Position numbers and translations under genes: made by a program. Under the pieces are notes generated by a model. It did no database searches. It saw only the letters and a program-made list of their open reading frames with translations, and was not told the origin of the DNA. Below, piece after piece: positions 53,081 to 62,026 of a DNA stretch of 64,000 nt. The stretch lies in NCBI RefSeq assembly GCF_006547065.1, contig NZ_CP041243.1, positions 496,001 through 560,000 of the forward strand, written 5' to 3'. Source of the stretch: Brevundimonas sp. M20 (lineage in GTDB: Bacteria > Pseudomonadota > Alphaproteobacteria > Caulobacterales > Caulobacteraceae). How positions within the stretch are numbered: position 1 is the first letter of the stretch; every line of letters begins with the position of its first letter.

Positions 53081-53102
53081 TCGTGCTCCTTCACTTATTT
53101 GA

Positions 53103-53121
53103 ACCCTTCAGGATGAAGGGT
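53103..53121 (-). promoter_or_regulatory. palindrome upstream of zwf operon
   Basis: ACCCTTCA-GGA-TGAAGGGT, 8-bp perfect arms, begins 23 nt upstream of the zwf ATG. Either an operator for the Entner-Doudoroff operon or a leader hairpin. It does not resemble the HexR site of pseudomonads. Confidence 0.5.
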
Positions 53122-53201
53122 CTTTGGCCGCTTCCGCGCGCGGAGCCAACCGCCGGGCGCGCGCTGAAACACCATGTGACGGTCAAGGTGAGAAAGCGAA
53201 A

Positions 53202-53230
53202 CGGGCGTCAGGGTCAATCCCCGACGCCCG
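53202..53230 (-). terminator. terminator of the two-domain secreted protein gene
   Basis: Stem CGGGCGTC / GACGCCCG with a 13-nt loop. On the minus strand it is followed by GTTTCGCTTTCTC. It starts 31 nt after the stop of the gene at 53261. Confidence 0.6.
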
Positions 53231-53260
53231 TCAGCGGTTCCGAAAGCGGGACGTGCTGGC

Positions 53261-54148
53261 CTACGGCACCTCGGTGACCAGCAGGGTCGCCGGGTTGTTG
53301 CTGCCGCTGTAGACGCCGACCCAGATGTCATAGACGCCCGACGACGGCTTGGAGAAGTAGACCTGGGCGTTGGTGCCGCCGCCCGAGTCGTCGTCGCAGT
53401 ACCACTGACCGTCGGGAGCGTTGACCACCAGCGTCGTGTCCGAGCCTGACTGCGTCTGGATGGCGAGCGGCAGGGAGCCGGCGGTGTAGGTGATCTGGTA
53501 GTCCGGCGCGACGGCGATGATGCCGCGGCACGAGGACGAGACGACGGAGGCCTGGATGCTGCCGCCCGCGGTCAGGCTGACCCGGTGGGGGTCGGGGGTG
53601 AAGCCCGAGCTGAGGTAGGTTTCGCCATAGGTCGCCCGGGCGCTGGTGTCCGGATAGCCACCGTCACCGCCGCCACCGCCGCCACCGTCGCCCGTCAGTT
53701 CGGTGATGGTCAGGGTCGCCGAAGCCGTGCCGCCGCCGAAGGTGCCGACCCAGATGTCATAGGTTCCGGAACGGGGCGTGTTGAAGGTGACCTGCGGGTT
53801 GGTTCCGCCGTTGGAGTCGTCGTCGCAGTACCAGAGGCCGTCCGGACCGTTGACGACCAGGGTGGTGTCCGAGGAGGCGCTGGCGACGATGTAGAGCGGC
53901 AGCGAACCGGCGTCGTAGGTCAGCTCGTAATCCGGCGCGCGGGCGATGGAGCCGGTGCAGGGCGAGCCGAGGTTCGAGGCGTCGATGGAGCCACCGGCGG
54001 TCAGGCTGACCGTATGCGGATCGGGGGTGAAGCCGGAGCTGAGTCGCACCGAGCCGTAGGTGGCGCGGGCGGAGGTGTCCTGCGCATGGGCGGCCGGAGC
54101 CACCAGAAGAACCGCGGCCGTCGCGGCGATGATGGACCTGAACAGCAT
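53261..54148 (-). CDS. secreted protein with two PPC-like domains
   Basis: A 295-aa exported protein (signal about residues 1-22, ending AHAQ). Two copies of one beta domain: residues about 28-152 and 168-295. Each has TYG.V/T.LSSGFTPDPH, SLTAGGSI.AS, one CxG segment, SDTTLVVN.PDG.WYCDDDS.GGTN and SGTYDIWVG or SGVYDIWVG. They are joined by a Gly-rich linker (GDGGGGGGGDGG). The same domain is alone in the 23156 protein. Similar to bacterial pre-peptidase C-terminal domains; may bind a surface ligand. Function unknown. Confidence 0.82.
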   Translation of the reverse strand: MLFRSIIAATAAVLLVAPAAHAQDTSARATYGSVRLSSGFTPDPHTVSLTAGGSIDASNLGSPCTGSIARAPDYELTYDAGSLPLYIVASASSDTTLVVNGPDGLWYCDDDSNGGTNPQVTFNTPRSGTYDIWVGTFGGGTASATLTITELTGDGGGGGGGDGGYPDTSARATYGETYLSSGFTPDPHRVSLTAGGSIQASVVSSSCRGIIAVAPDYQITYTAGSLPLAIQTQSGSDTTLVVNAPDGQWYCDDDSGGGTNAQVYFSKPSSGVYDIWVGVYSGSNNPATLLVTEVP

Positions 54149-54149
54149 A

Positions 54150-54167
54150 TTTCACTCCCCGGTGAAA
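54150..54167 (-). promoter_or_regulatory. RBS-containing hairpin before the 53261 gene
   Basis: TTTCAC-CGGGGA-GTGAAA on the minus strand: 6-bp perfect arms, with the Shine-Dalgarno GGGGAGTG in loop and arm, 2 nt before the ATG. A possible RNA-level control of translation; short enough to be chance. Confidence 0.35.
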
Positions 54168-54271
54168 AAATTGGCAGAACAACGTTTGCATGACGCCGTG
54201 AATCCGACAAGCCGAAGCGGGCGTGCAGGAGACTCTTGGCGTTTTCCGGTGGATCGCACTACTTGCGAAAC

Positions 54272-55480
54272 ATGACAAAGGTTCTGATCATCGGCGCGGG
54301 ACACGCGGGCGGTACGGCGGCGGCGCTGCTGCGCCAGTATGGACATGAGGGCGCGATCGTTCTGGCCGGTGACGAGGCCGCGCCCCCCTATCAGAGGCCA
54401 CCGCTGTCGAAGGCCTGGCTGAAGGGCGAGGCCGATCTGGAGGCGCTGCTGCTGCGGCCCGAGAGCTTCTATGTCGAACAGAACATCACCCTGAGAACCG
54501 GGGTGACCGCGACGGCCATCGACCGGACGATGAAGACGGCGACGTTCAGCGACGGGACGGTAGAACCCTATGACGTGCTGATCCTGGCGACGGGATCGAC
54601 GGCGCGTCGGCTGGCCATTCCGGGGGCGGATCGTCCGGACCTGCTGGAGCTGCGCACGCTGGTGGATGCGGAGAAGCTGAAGGCGGCGCTAGGGCCGGGC
54701 AAGCGTCTGGCGGTGGTCGGCGGCGGCTATGTGGGGCTGGAGGCGGCGGCATCCGCCCGCGCTCTGGGCGCCGAGGCGGTGGTCATCGAGCGGATGGACC
54801 GGGTGCTGGCGCGCGTCGCCTCGGAAACCCTGTCAGCCTTCTTCACCGGCTATCATCGCAGCCACGGGGTGGAGATCCTGACCTCGGCGGAGGTGACCGG
54901 GTTCGAGGATGCCGGCGTGCGGCTGGCGGACGGGCGGTTGATCGAGGCCGATGTCGTGCTGGTGGGCGTCGGCGCGCTGGCCAATGAAGGGTTGGCGCGG
55001 GCGGCCGGACTGGACTGCCTGAACGGGGTGGTGGTGGATGCGGAGGCCCGGACGTCGGACCCGTCGATCTTCGCCATCGGTGACATGACCTACCGGCCCG
55101 TGCCGGTCCACGGCGGCGCCATGCATCGTCTGGAAAGCGTGCCCAATGCGCTGGAGCAGGCCAAGCAGGCGGCTTCGGCCATCGTCGGGCGCGCGGCTCC
55201 GGCTCCGGAAGTCCCGTGGTTCTGGTCGGACCAGTATGATCTGAAGCTGCAGATCGCCGGACTGCCGAACGAGGCGGATCGTCAGGTGGTGCGCGGCGAT
55301 GCGGCGACCGGCGGCTTCGCGGTCTTTCATCTGGCGGGAGACCGGATCGTGAGCGTCGAGGCGGTCAATGCGCCCGCCGAGTTCATGGCCGGACGTCTGA
55401 TGATCGGCAAGCAGACGCCGGTGGATGCGGACCGGCTGGCCGATCCCTCCGTGACGATGAAGGCGGTGGCGGCAGGCTGA
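54272..55480 (+). CDS. ferredoxin reductase-type FAD/NAD oxidoreductase
   Basis: A 402-aa reductase of the rhodocoxin/putidaredoxin-reductase class. Seen: FAD fold LIIGAGHAGGTAAALLRQ (about 4-21), YQRPPLSKAWLKGE near 40-53, LATGSTARRL near 103, NAD fold VVGGGYVGLEAAASARALG near 143-161, and FAIGDMTYRPVPVHG near 266. The C-terminal domain is typical. It would pass electrons from NADH to a [2Fe-2S] ferredoxin for an oxygenase, which is not encoded nearby. ATG 54272 chosen. Four nt from the convergent EAL gene end. Confidence 0.92.
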   Translation: MTKVLIIGAGHAGGTAAALLRQYGHEGAIVLAGDEAAPPYQRPPLSKAWLKGEADLEALLLRPESFYVEQNITLRTGVTATAIDRTMKTATFSDGTVEPYDVLILATGSTARRLAIPGADRPDLLELRTLVDAEKLKAALGPGKRLAVVGGGYVGLEAAASARALGAEAVVIERMDRVLARVASETLSAFFTGYHRSHGVEILTSAEVTGFEDAGVRLADGRLIEADVVLVGVGALANEGLARAAGLDCLNGVVVDAEARTSDPSIFAIGDMTYRPVPVHGGAMHRLESVPNALEQAKQAASAIVGRAAPAPEVPWFWSDQYDLKLQIAGLPNEADRQVVRGDAATGGFAVFHLAGDRIVSVEAVNAPAEFMAGRLMIGKQTPVDADRLADPSVTMKAVAAG

Positions 55481-55483
55481 GCG

Positions 55484-57019
55484 TCAGTTCCGCGCGGCGA
55501 TGGCGTCGGTCTCGGCCGATGGACCGTTCAGGCGCTCGATCAGCAGGTCCAGCGGCCTGGGGCGGCCGATCAGATAGCCCTGCGCCATGTCACAGCCCAT
55601 GCCGCGCAGCAGGGACAGGGCGGTCGGCGTTTCGACGCCTTCGGCGGTGATCTTCAGGCCCAGACCGTGGGCCAGATCGATGGTCGACTTGACGAGCAGG
55701 GCGTCGCGGCCGGACTGGTCCATGTCGAGCACGAAGCTCTTGTCGATCTTCAGTTCATCGGCCTGGATGCGCTTCAGATAGGTCAGGGACGACAGGCCCG
55801 AACCGTAGTCGTCCAGCGAGATCAGCACCCCGGCGGCGGACAGGCGGTCGATGACGGCCAGGGCGCGTTCGGGGTCGTGCATGACCGCCGTCTCGGTGAT
55901 CTCGAAACACAGGCGTGCGCCGGAGGCGCTGATCTGCTCCAGCGCGAAGTCGGCGAAGCTGTCGTCGGACAGCAAGCGGCCCGAGATGTTGATCGAGACG
56001 ATGACCTCATGCCCGGCGGCGGCCATGACGGCCTGATCAAGAATGGCCTGACGCACCACCCATTCGGTCAAAGGGCGGATGTGGCCGGTTTCCTCGGCCA
56101 TGCTGACGAACAGGTCCGGCGGAACCTCACCCCGACGCGGGTGTGTCCAGCGGGCGAGGGCCTCCACACCGGTAATACGCTCGGCGCGGAAGTCGTATTT
56201 GGGCTGATAGGCCAGAGAGAACTCGCCGTTGTCGAGCGCGGCCATCAGTTCGGAGATCAGGGACAGGTTCCCGGCCGGATCACCGTAGGCGGCGGCGTCG
56301 AAACCGGCGGCGGAACGGCGTAGACGGCGGGCGCGCTCGACGGCGATGGCGGCCCGGTCGACAGGGGATGTCAGATGGGCGCCGGTCTCGCCCCTGTGGG
56401 CGACCCCGGCGGTCAGGGCGATGTCGACGGGCGCGCCGGAGACATCGAACGGGGCGCGGGCGGCGTCGGACAGAGTGGTGGCGATGGAAAGAGCTTCGTC
56501 CTCATCCTTCGCGACGACGACGAGGCCCAGCACGGCGGCGCTGACGCGGGATATGGAGGCGCCGGACAGGGCGGCCAGACGGCGCCCGACAGCATTCACC
56601 AGACGGGCCGTGGCGTCGTAGCCGATCGCGTCCCGGACCACCTCGAAGCGGTCGATGCCGACAAGGATGACCCACAGGCCGTCCTGCGAGGCGGCCAGAC
56701 GCTCCAGCGCCAGCCGGTTGGGCAGGCCCGTCTCCTGATCATGCAGGGCGATGTGGGTCAGTCGCTCCTCGCGGTCGCGCACGTCGCGTATCATGGTCCT
56801 GAACCCGATCAGCAGGACGATGAGGGCGACCACGGCGAAGGACAGGCCGCCAAACACCGCCGCCTCATGCGGCTTCATCGCGTCGGTGATCGGATGCAGC
56901 AGGGGCAGGAGCAGGGCCGAGATCAGCAGGGCCGCCCCGAACAGGCCGGCGCACAGGATCGCCAGCCGTGTCCGGACCCGACCGAAGCGCGGCAGGCGTG
57001 GCAGGGCCGGGGGCGGCAT
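55484..57019 (-). CDS. membrane GGDEF(degenerate)-EAL c-di-GMP phosphodiesterase
   Basis: A 511-aa protein from ATG 57019: two N-terminal helices (about 15-40 and 50-72), a GGDEF domain (about 90-235) whose active loop has lost the GG(D/E)EF motif (ISRVSAAVLGLVVV), and an EAL domain (about 245-500). EAL catalytic residues look intact: GVEALARW, SINISGRLL, CFEITETAV, LDDYGSGLSSL, ELKIDKSFV and AEGVETPT. It should therefore degrade c-di-GMP, with the GGDEF half regulatory. Divergent from the TonB receptor gene. Confidence 0.92.
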   Translation of the reverse strand: MPPPALPRLPRFGRVRTRLAILCAGLFGAALLISALLLPLLHPITDAMKPHEAAVFGGLSFAVVALIVLLIGFRTMIRDVRDREERLTHIALHDQETGLPNRLALERLAASQDGLWVILVGIDRFEVVRDAIGYDATARLVNAVGRRLAALSGASISRVSAAVLGLVVVAKDEDEALSIATTLSDAARAPFDVSGAPVDIALTAGVAHRGETGAHLTSPVDRAAIAVERARRLRRSAAGFDAAAYGDPAGNLSLISELMAALDNGEFSLAYQPKYDFRAERITGVEALARWTHPRRGEVPPDLFVSMAEETGHIRPLTEWVVRQAILDQAVMAAAGHEVIVSINISGRLLSDDSFADFALEQISASGARLCFEITETAVMHDPERALAVIDRLSAAGVLISLDDYGSGLSSLTYLKRIQADELKIDKSFVLDMDQSGRDALLVKSTIDLAHGLGLKITAEGVETPTALSLLRGMGCDMAQGYLIGRPRPLDLLIERLNGPSAETDAIAARN

Positions 57020-57275
57020 CAGCGCGTCTCCGGTCGTTGCTGGAGGCGGGATGTGGGGATGCGCGGGCGGTCGGCGGGGCCACGCCCGATCCGGGTCGAC
57101 CAATACTGGCAGACGGACCGCGATTTCACGCGCCCAATCTGCTCGATACAGGTGAATCCTCCGTAAAGCGCTGTTCCGCAAGCGGAATGCGAGGCAGACG
57201 CAATCGCGAGCGACGGCGCGGCGATTGTCGGGGGACATTCCGTCACCTTGACGCGCCCTCGGGACACTCGACGAA

Positions 57276-57296
57276 TTTTGAGAATGCGTCTCAAAA
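57276..57296 (+). promoter_or_regulatory. Fur-like box upstream of TonB receptor
   Basis: TTTTGAGA-ATGCG-TCTCAAAA, 8-bp perfect arms with a 5-nt centre, 75 nt before the receptor ATG. The core TGAGAATGCGTCTCA matches the dyad form of Fur boxes (GAGAAT...ATTCTC). Iron repression of the receptor is inferred. Confidence 0.75.
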
Positions 57297-57370
57297 ATGG
57301 TTGCGATGAGGAGGGAAGATGATATTGCGACCCGCTCGCAGAGATCATTCCCCTCCCCGGAACCGCTCCC

Positions 57371-59674
57371 ATGACCAACCGCGCCGATGCGCTTCGTTCG
57401 CTTCTTTTCGCTTCCAGCGCCGCCGGCATGCTGCTGGCCGCCGCTCCGGCCCTCGCCGGTGATCCGGTGGTCGAGACGGCCGGCCCCCAGCAGGATCGCG
57501 AAGCGACGACCCTGGGCACTGTGACGGTGACGGGCGAGCGCGCCCGCCGCGAGCCGCAATCGCCCGAGTTCGTCGCGCCGCTGGTCGATACGCCGCGTTC
57601 GGTCACGATCATTCCGCACCAGATCATCGAGCAGACCGCCGCGACGTCGTTGCAGGACATTCTGCGCACGTCGCCGGGCATCACCTTCGGCGCCGGCGAA
57701 GGCGGTCAGCCGCTGTCGGATCGTCCGTTCATCCGCGGCCAGTCGTCGGGCAACAATATCTTCGTGGACGGCATCCGCGACACCGGCGGCCAGCAACGCG
57801 AAGTCTTCAATCTGGAGCAGGTCGAGGTCATCAAGGGGGCGGACTCGGTCTATTCGGGCCGCGGCTCGGGCGGCGGGTCGATCAACCTGGGCTCCAAGGT
57901 GCCGCGCCTGCAGAATTTCAGCCGCTACAGCGTCGGTCTGGGCACCGACAGCTATCTGCGCGGCACGGTCGACCAGAACTGGGCGCTGACCGATAACTCG
58001 GCCCTGCGCCTGAACCTGATGGCCGCCGAGGGCGACGTCCCGGGCCGTGACTCGGTCGATTACGACAAGTGGGGCCTGGGCCTGTCCTATGCGATCGGTC
58101 TGGGTCAGGCGACGACCCTGACCGCCAGCTACTATCATCTGGATTCAAACCAGATGCCTGACTACGGCATCCCGCTGTTCACCAAGATCGGCACGCGCAC
58201 GACCGACAGCGGCATTCTGGATGTGCCGTACAGCAGCTTCTACGGCCTGTCAGACCGCGATTATCTGAACAATACGGTCGACAGCTTCACCGTCGCGGTC
58301 GAGCACCGGTTCAGCGAGACCCTGCGCATCCGCAACGTGACGCGCTACTCCGAGACGCTGAACGACTACATCGTCACGAACCCCGGCGACGGCGGCGCGG
58401 CCCAGTTCGTGGCGGGCGAATGGTGGATGAAGCGTGGGACCAAGACGCGCTGGAACCCGGTCGACACCCTGGCCAATGTCACGGACCTGACCGGCGCCTT
58501 CTCAACGGGCTCGATCCGCCACAACTTCAATGTGGGTCTGGAGCTGGCCCGCGAGAAGAACCGCAACGCGGCCTATTCGACCTACACCACGGCCGGTTCG
58601 GCCTGCCCGGCGGGCTTCGTGCTGACGACCGCGACCCTGAACAGCCTCGGCGCCGGCGACTGCACCCGCGTCTATGCGCCGAACACCGGCGACTCATGGA
58701 CGGGCGTCATCAACCGCGGCCCGACCAGCCAGAGCACGACCGAGACGGTCGGCGTCTACGCCTTCGACAGCATCAATCTGACGGATCGCCTGATCCTGAA
58801 CCTGGGCCTGCGCTGGGACAGCTATTCGGTCGAGGGCGTGAACCGCTCGGCCACCGCGACCGCCGGCGTCTATGGCGCTGTCACCGAGACACAGACGCCC
58901 TCGGCGGACTGGGACTTCGTCAACTACCAGATCGGTCTGGTTTACAAGCCGACCAGCAACACCAGCGTCTATGCGTCGTATTCGACCTCCTCGACGCCGC
59001 CGACCATCGCCGCCGGCGACCAGAACACCGCCCCGACCGCGGCGCAGTCGATCCTCGATCCGGAAGAGACCACCAGCTACGAGATCGGCGCCAAGGCCAG
59101 CCTGTTCCATGACCAGCTGCAACTGAGCGCCGCGATCTTCCGTCTGGACCGTGAGAACGCCGTGACCCAGACCACGCCGGTCGTGGTTCAGGACGGTGAG
59201 GTGCGGGTACAGGGTCTGGAGCTGGGCGTGTCGGGCAACATCACGCCGGAATGGCAGGTGTTCGGCGGCTACACCTGGATGGATTCGGAGCTGATCAAGG
59301 GCGCCCTGACCACGGGCGGTCTGCCGAACCCGCTGAACGGTCAGCGTCTGGCCAATACGCCGGAGCATTCGTTCAGCCTGTTCACCACCTATCGCGTGAT
59401 GCCGAAGCTGAGCCTCGGCGGCGGGCTGTACTACGTCTCCGACAGCTTCGGCGGGAACCAGGGCGGCGCCGGCGGCGGCACGAACCGGATCTATGCGCCG
59501 GAATACACCCGCGTGGACCTGTTCGCCTCGTATGAAATCAACGACACGGCCTCGCTGCAGCTGAACATCCAGAACGCGGGTGATGAGGAGTACATCATCC
59601 GGACCAACGGCGTGCACCACGCCGATGTGGCCCCGGCTCGTCAGGCGCTGCTGACGCTGAACCTGCGCTACTAG
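57371..59674 (+). CDS. piuA: TonB-dependent siderophore receptor (Fiu/PiuA-like)
   Basis: A 767-aa outer-membrane receptor: signal peptide about 1-29, TonB box region TLGTVTVTGERA near 48, plug domain (DTPRSVTIIPHQIIEQTAATSLQDILRTSPGITFGAGEGG near 74-113, RPFIRGQSSGNNIFVDGIRD, VEVIKGADSVYSGRGSGGGSIN near 152-173), then a 22-strand barrel ending in the required aromatic residue (LTLNLRY). The AEGG and RGQSSGNNIFVDG plug motifs are typical of catecholate receptors such as Fiu/PiuA. PiuC follows, fitting that assignment. Confidence 0.93.
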   Translation: MTNRADALRSLLFASSAAGMLLAAAPALAGDPVVETAGPQQDREATTLGTVTVTGERARREPQSPEFVAPLVDTPRSVTIIPHQIIEQTAATSLQDILRTSPGITFGAGEGGQPLSDRPFIRGQSSGNNIFVDGIRDTGGQQREVFNLEQVEVIKGADSVYSGRGSGGGSINLGSKVPRLQNFSRYSVGLGTDSYLRGTVDQNWALTDNSALRLNLMAAEGDVPGRDSVDYDKWGLGLSYAIGLGQATTLTASYYHLDSNQMPDYGIPLFTKIGTRTTDSGILDVPYSSFYGLSDRDYLNNTVDSFTVAVEHRFSETLRIRNVTRYSETLNDYIVTNPGDGGAAQFVAGEWWMKRGTKTRWNPVDTLANVTDLTGAFSTGSIRHNFNVGLELAREKNRNAAYSTYTTAGSACPAGFVLTTATLNSLGAGDCTRVYAPNTGDSWTGVINRGPTSQSTTETVGVYAFDSINLTDRLILNLGLRWDSYSVEGVNRSATATAGVYGAVTETQTPSADWDFVNYQIGLVYKPTSNTSVYASYSTSSTPPTIAAGDQNTAPTAAQSILDPEETTSYEIGAKASLFHDQLQLSAAIFRLDRENAVTQTTPVVVQDGEVRVQGLELGVSGNITPEWQVFGGYTWMDSELIKGALTTGGLPNPLNGQRLANTPEHSFSLFTTYRVMPKLSLGGGLYYVSDSFGGNQGGAGGGTNRIYAPEYTRVDLFASYEINDTASLQLNIQNAGDEEYIIRTNGVHHADVAPARQALLTLNLRY

Positions 59675-59696
59675 GCCTAACGGTCTTCTGGCGTAG

Positions 59697-59747
59697 AACC
59701 CGGGGGGTTCAGGTGTCTTCCCTGATGACCTGATCCCCCGGGTTTTT
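59697..59747 (+). terminator. terminator after TonB receptor
   Basis: Stem AACCCGGGGG / CCCCCGGGTT with an internal AGGT...ACCT pairing and a T run (TTTTT). It partially separates the receptor from piuC, whose start follows 36 nt later. Confidence 0.85.
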
Positions 59748-59782
59748 CCGCGTCCGGAGACAGGCGCAACAAGGAGGCGGCC

Positions 59783-60460
59783 ATGCTGCTGCACATTCCC
59801 GAAGTGTTCACCAAGGCCGAGGTCGCGGCCCTGCGCGCGACGCTGGACAAGGGCCCCTGGGCGGACGGCAACGTCACCTCGGGGCACCAGTCGGCGACGG
59901 CCAAGGTGAACCAGCAACTGCCGGAAGATTCGGCGGAGGCGCGCGAGGTCGGCGGGCTGATCCAGCAGGCGCTGAACGCCAATCCGATGTTCGTGTCGGC
60001 GGCCCTGCCGCACACGGTCTTTCCGCCCCTGTTCAACCGCTATCAGGGCGGGGAGCATTTCGGGGTGCATGTCGACAATGCAATCCGCCAACGCGGGAAC
60101 ACTCGCATCCGCAGCGACCTGTCCTGCACACTCTTCCTGTCCGAGCCCGAGGACTATGACGGCGGCGAGCTGATCATCGAGGAGATGTACGGGCCGCAGT
60201 CGGTGAAGCTGCCCGCCGGCGATCTGGTGCTGTATCCGTCCAAGAGCCTGCACCGGGTGACGCCGGTGACGCGCGGGCAGCGGGTGTCGAGCTTCTTCTG
60301 GCTGCAGAGCCTGATCCGGGATGACGCCGACCGCGAGACCCTGTTCCGACTGGACGTCGCGATCCAGCGCGTCAGTCTGGACAAGGGGCCCAAGGATCAG
60401 GCCGTGCTGGAGCTGACGGCGGTCTATCACAACCTGATGCGCCGCTGGGCGGAGGTGTGA
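59783..60460 (+). CDS. piuC: PiuC/YbiX-type Fe(II)/2-oxoglutarate dioxygenase
   Basis: A 225-aa PKHD-type hydroxylase. Seen: metal-binding [14 protein letters not shown] near 91-104 (His and Asp), [20 protein letters not shown] near 116-135, and [24 protein letters not shown] near 155-178 (third His and 2-oxoglutarate Arg). The family is iron-regulated and paired with Fiu/PiuA-type receptors, where it may modify the siderophore or its uptake. Rightward neighbour of the receptor gene, as here. Confidence 0.92.
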   Translation: MLLHIPEVFTKAEVAALRATLDKGPWADGNVTSGHQSATAKVNQQLPEDSAEAREVGGLIQQALNANPMFVSAALPHTVFPPLFNRYQGGEHFGVHVDNAIRQRGNTRIRSDLSCTLFLSEPEDYDGGELIIEEMYGPQSVKLPAGDLVLYPSKSLHRVTPVTRGQRVSSFFWLQSLIRDDADRETLFRLDVAIQRVSLDKGPKDQAVLELTAVYHNLMRRWAEV

Positions 60461-60513
60461 GGGGGCGGCTGGCTCGGGCGGTGGTGCGTGGACGGCAGGC
60501 GCCGTGCGGGCAA

Positions 60514-60623
60514 GTGATTAGTGGTTAGTGATTAGTGGTTCGCGGCGTCACGGGCTGTTGTCGTCCTGGAACCGGCTGCAGGCCCAGCCACCCACTAATC
60601 ACTAATCACTAACCACTAGTCAC
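60514..60623. repeat. heptamer hairpin element, copy 4 (GTGATTA type)
   Basis: Left arm GTGATTA, GTGGTTA, GTGATTA, GTGGTT (60514-60540). Right arm in reverse complement GTGACTA, GTGGTTA, GTGATTA, GTGATTA (60596-60623). The distinctive second unit (GTGGTTA) occupies the same rank in both arms. Core about 55 nt. Lies between convergent genes. Confidence 0.9.
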
Positions 60624-60664
60624 TTTCCGGGCTCACTGCCCGCCGTCCAAGCGCGGTCAGGGCG

Positions 60665-62026
60665 TCAGTAGACATCCCGCCGATACCTGCCCGCTTCGGT
60701 CAGACCCAGCAGGCCCTCGGCGCCGATGACGGTTTCTAGCGCCTCGTGGACGCCTTTGGACATCCCTTCAAGGCTGCCGCAGACCATGATCACGGCTCCG
60801 CGTGACAGCCAGTCCTTGAGCGCGCCAGCCTGTTCGGTGATCAACGTCTGGACATAGCGGCCGTCCCCTGCGTCGCGCGAGAAGACGCGATCAAGGCGGG
60901 TGAGCAGGCCGGAGGACAGCATCGCTTCCAGTTCATCGTCCAGCAGGGCGTCGTGGGCGCGGGTGCGCTCGCCGAACATCAGCCAGGCGCCGCCGTGGGC
61001 CTGACCCTCGCGGGCCTTGAGGTGGGCGCGCAGACCGGCCAGACCCGTGCCGTTGCCGATCAGGATCAGGGGCGTGGCGGCGTCGGGTCCGTGGAAGCTG
61101 CGGTTGACACGGATGCGCATGCCGACCTCGGCGCCGGGCTGGAGGTCGCCCGTCAGCCAACCGGAGGCCAGGCCGGGCGTGCCGTCCGGACGGGTCATGC
61201 GGCGGATGATGAACTCGGCCCGGCCGGCGGAGGGCAGGGAAGCGACGGAATACTCGCGGCTGCCCTGAGTGGGGTCGGGCAGGCCGATCTCGGCGATGTC
61301 GCCCGCGACCCAGTGGGGCGTGTGATCGATGGGTTCAAAGGCCAGCAGATGGACCTCGCCGCCGGGGCTGCCGGGGTTGAGCAGGCGGCGCTCGACCAGC
61401 CGCCAGCGGTCATAGGCGGGCGGCGTCCAGTCGGCCTGAACCGTCGAGCCGGTGATCAGGCCCAGCTGATGCTGCCAGTGGCGGACGGCGCCGGTGTCGC
61501 CGTTATCGACCTCGACGTGATCGAACAGGGGTTCGGCGCCCGAGCGCTTCAGCCAGCTGTCCAGCGCGCGGCCGAAACCGCAGTATTCGGCGTAGGTGCT
61601 GTCGCCGAGCGCCAGCAGGCCATAGGACAGGCCCGACAGATCGGCGGGGGCCTTCATCACGGTGCGGACGAACCACGACATGCTGTCGGGGGGATCGCCC
61701 TCGCCGGTGGTGGAGGCGATGACCAGCAGGCGTCCGGCGGCCTTCAGCTCGGCGGGTTCGAGATCGCCCAACAGGACCACGCGTGCGGGCGTTCCGGCGT
61801 CGGACAGGCTTTTGGCCGTCATCCACGCCAGTTCCTCGGCCAGACCGGTCTGGCTGGCGAAGGCCACCAGAACGGTGTCGGCGCCGTCCGGGCCGGACAG
61901 GGCCGCGGCCTTGCGCGCGGCGGCGCGTCTGGCCAGCGCGCGGGTGACGATCACCGCGAATATGCTTAGCAGCCACAGGCCGACCGCGACGGCGGCCCAC
62001 ATCAGACGCACGGGATCGGTGGTCAC
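60665..62026 (-). CDS. membrane-anchored flavodoxin/FNR (CysJ/CPR-like) reductase
   Basis: A 453-aa diflavin reductase: N-terminal membrane helix (about 9-28), flavodoxin domain binding FMN (FASQTGLAEELAWMTAK near 55-71; ASTTGEGDPPDSM near 103; LALGDSTYAEYCGFGRALD near 137), FAD/NADPH domain (REYSVASLPSAGRAEFIIRR near 256; GNGTGLAGLRAHLKA near 324; MVCGSLEGMSKGVHEAL near 411). ATGA overlap with ApbE upstream. In iron-assimilation clusters such a reductase feeds electrons to a PepSY/DUF2271-type membrane system; inferred here. Confidence 0.9.
   Translation of the reverse strand: MTTDPVRLMWAAVAVGLWLLSIFAVIVTRALARRAAARKAAALSGPDGADTVLVAFASQTGLAEELAWMTAKSLSDAGTPARVVLLGDLEPAELKAAGRLLVIASTTGEGDPPDSMSWFVRTVMKAPADLSGLSYGLLALGDSTYAEYCGFGRALDSWLKRSGAEPLFDHVEVDNGDTGAVRHWQHQLGLITGSTVQADWTPPAYDRWRLVERRLLNPGSPGGEVHLLAFEPIDHTPHWVAGDIAEIGLPDPTQGSREYSVASLPSAGRAEFIIRRMTRPDGTPGLASGWLTGDLQPGAEVGMRIRVNRSFHGPDAATPLILIGNGTGLAGLRAHLKAREGQAHGGAWLMFGERTRAHDALLDDELEAMLSSGLLTRLDRVFSRDAGDGRYVQTLITEQAGALKDWLSRGAVIMVCGSLEGMSKGVHEALETVIGAEGLLGLTEAGRYRRDVY

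Noticed and set aside
56500..56620. Active diguanylate cyclase
   Set aside because: The GGDEF signature is absent in the GGDEF-like region; only the EAL half keeps its catalytic residues.
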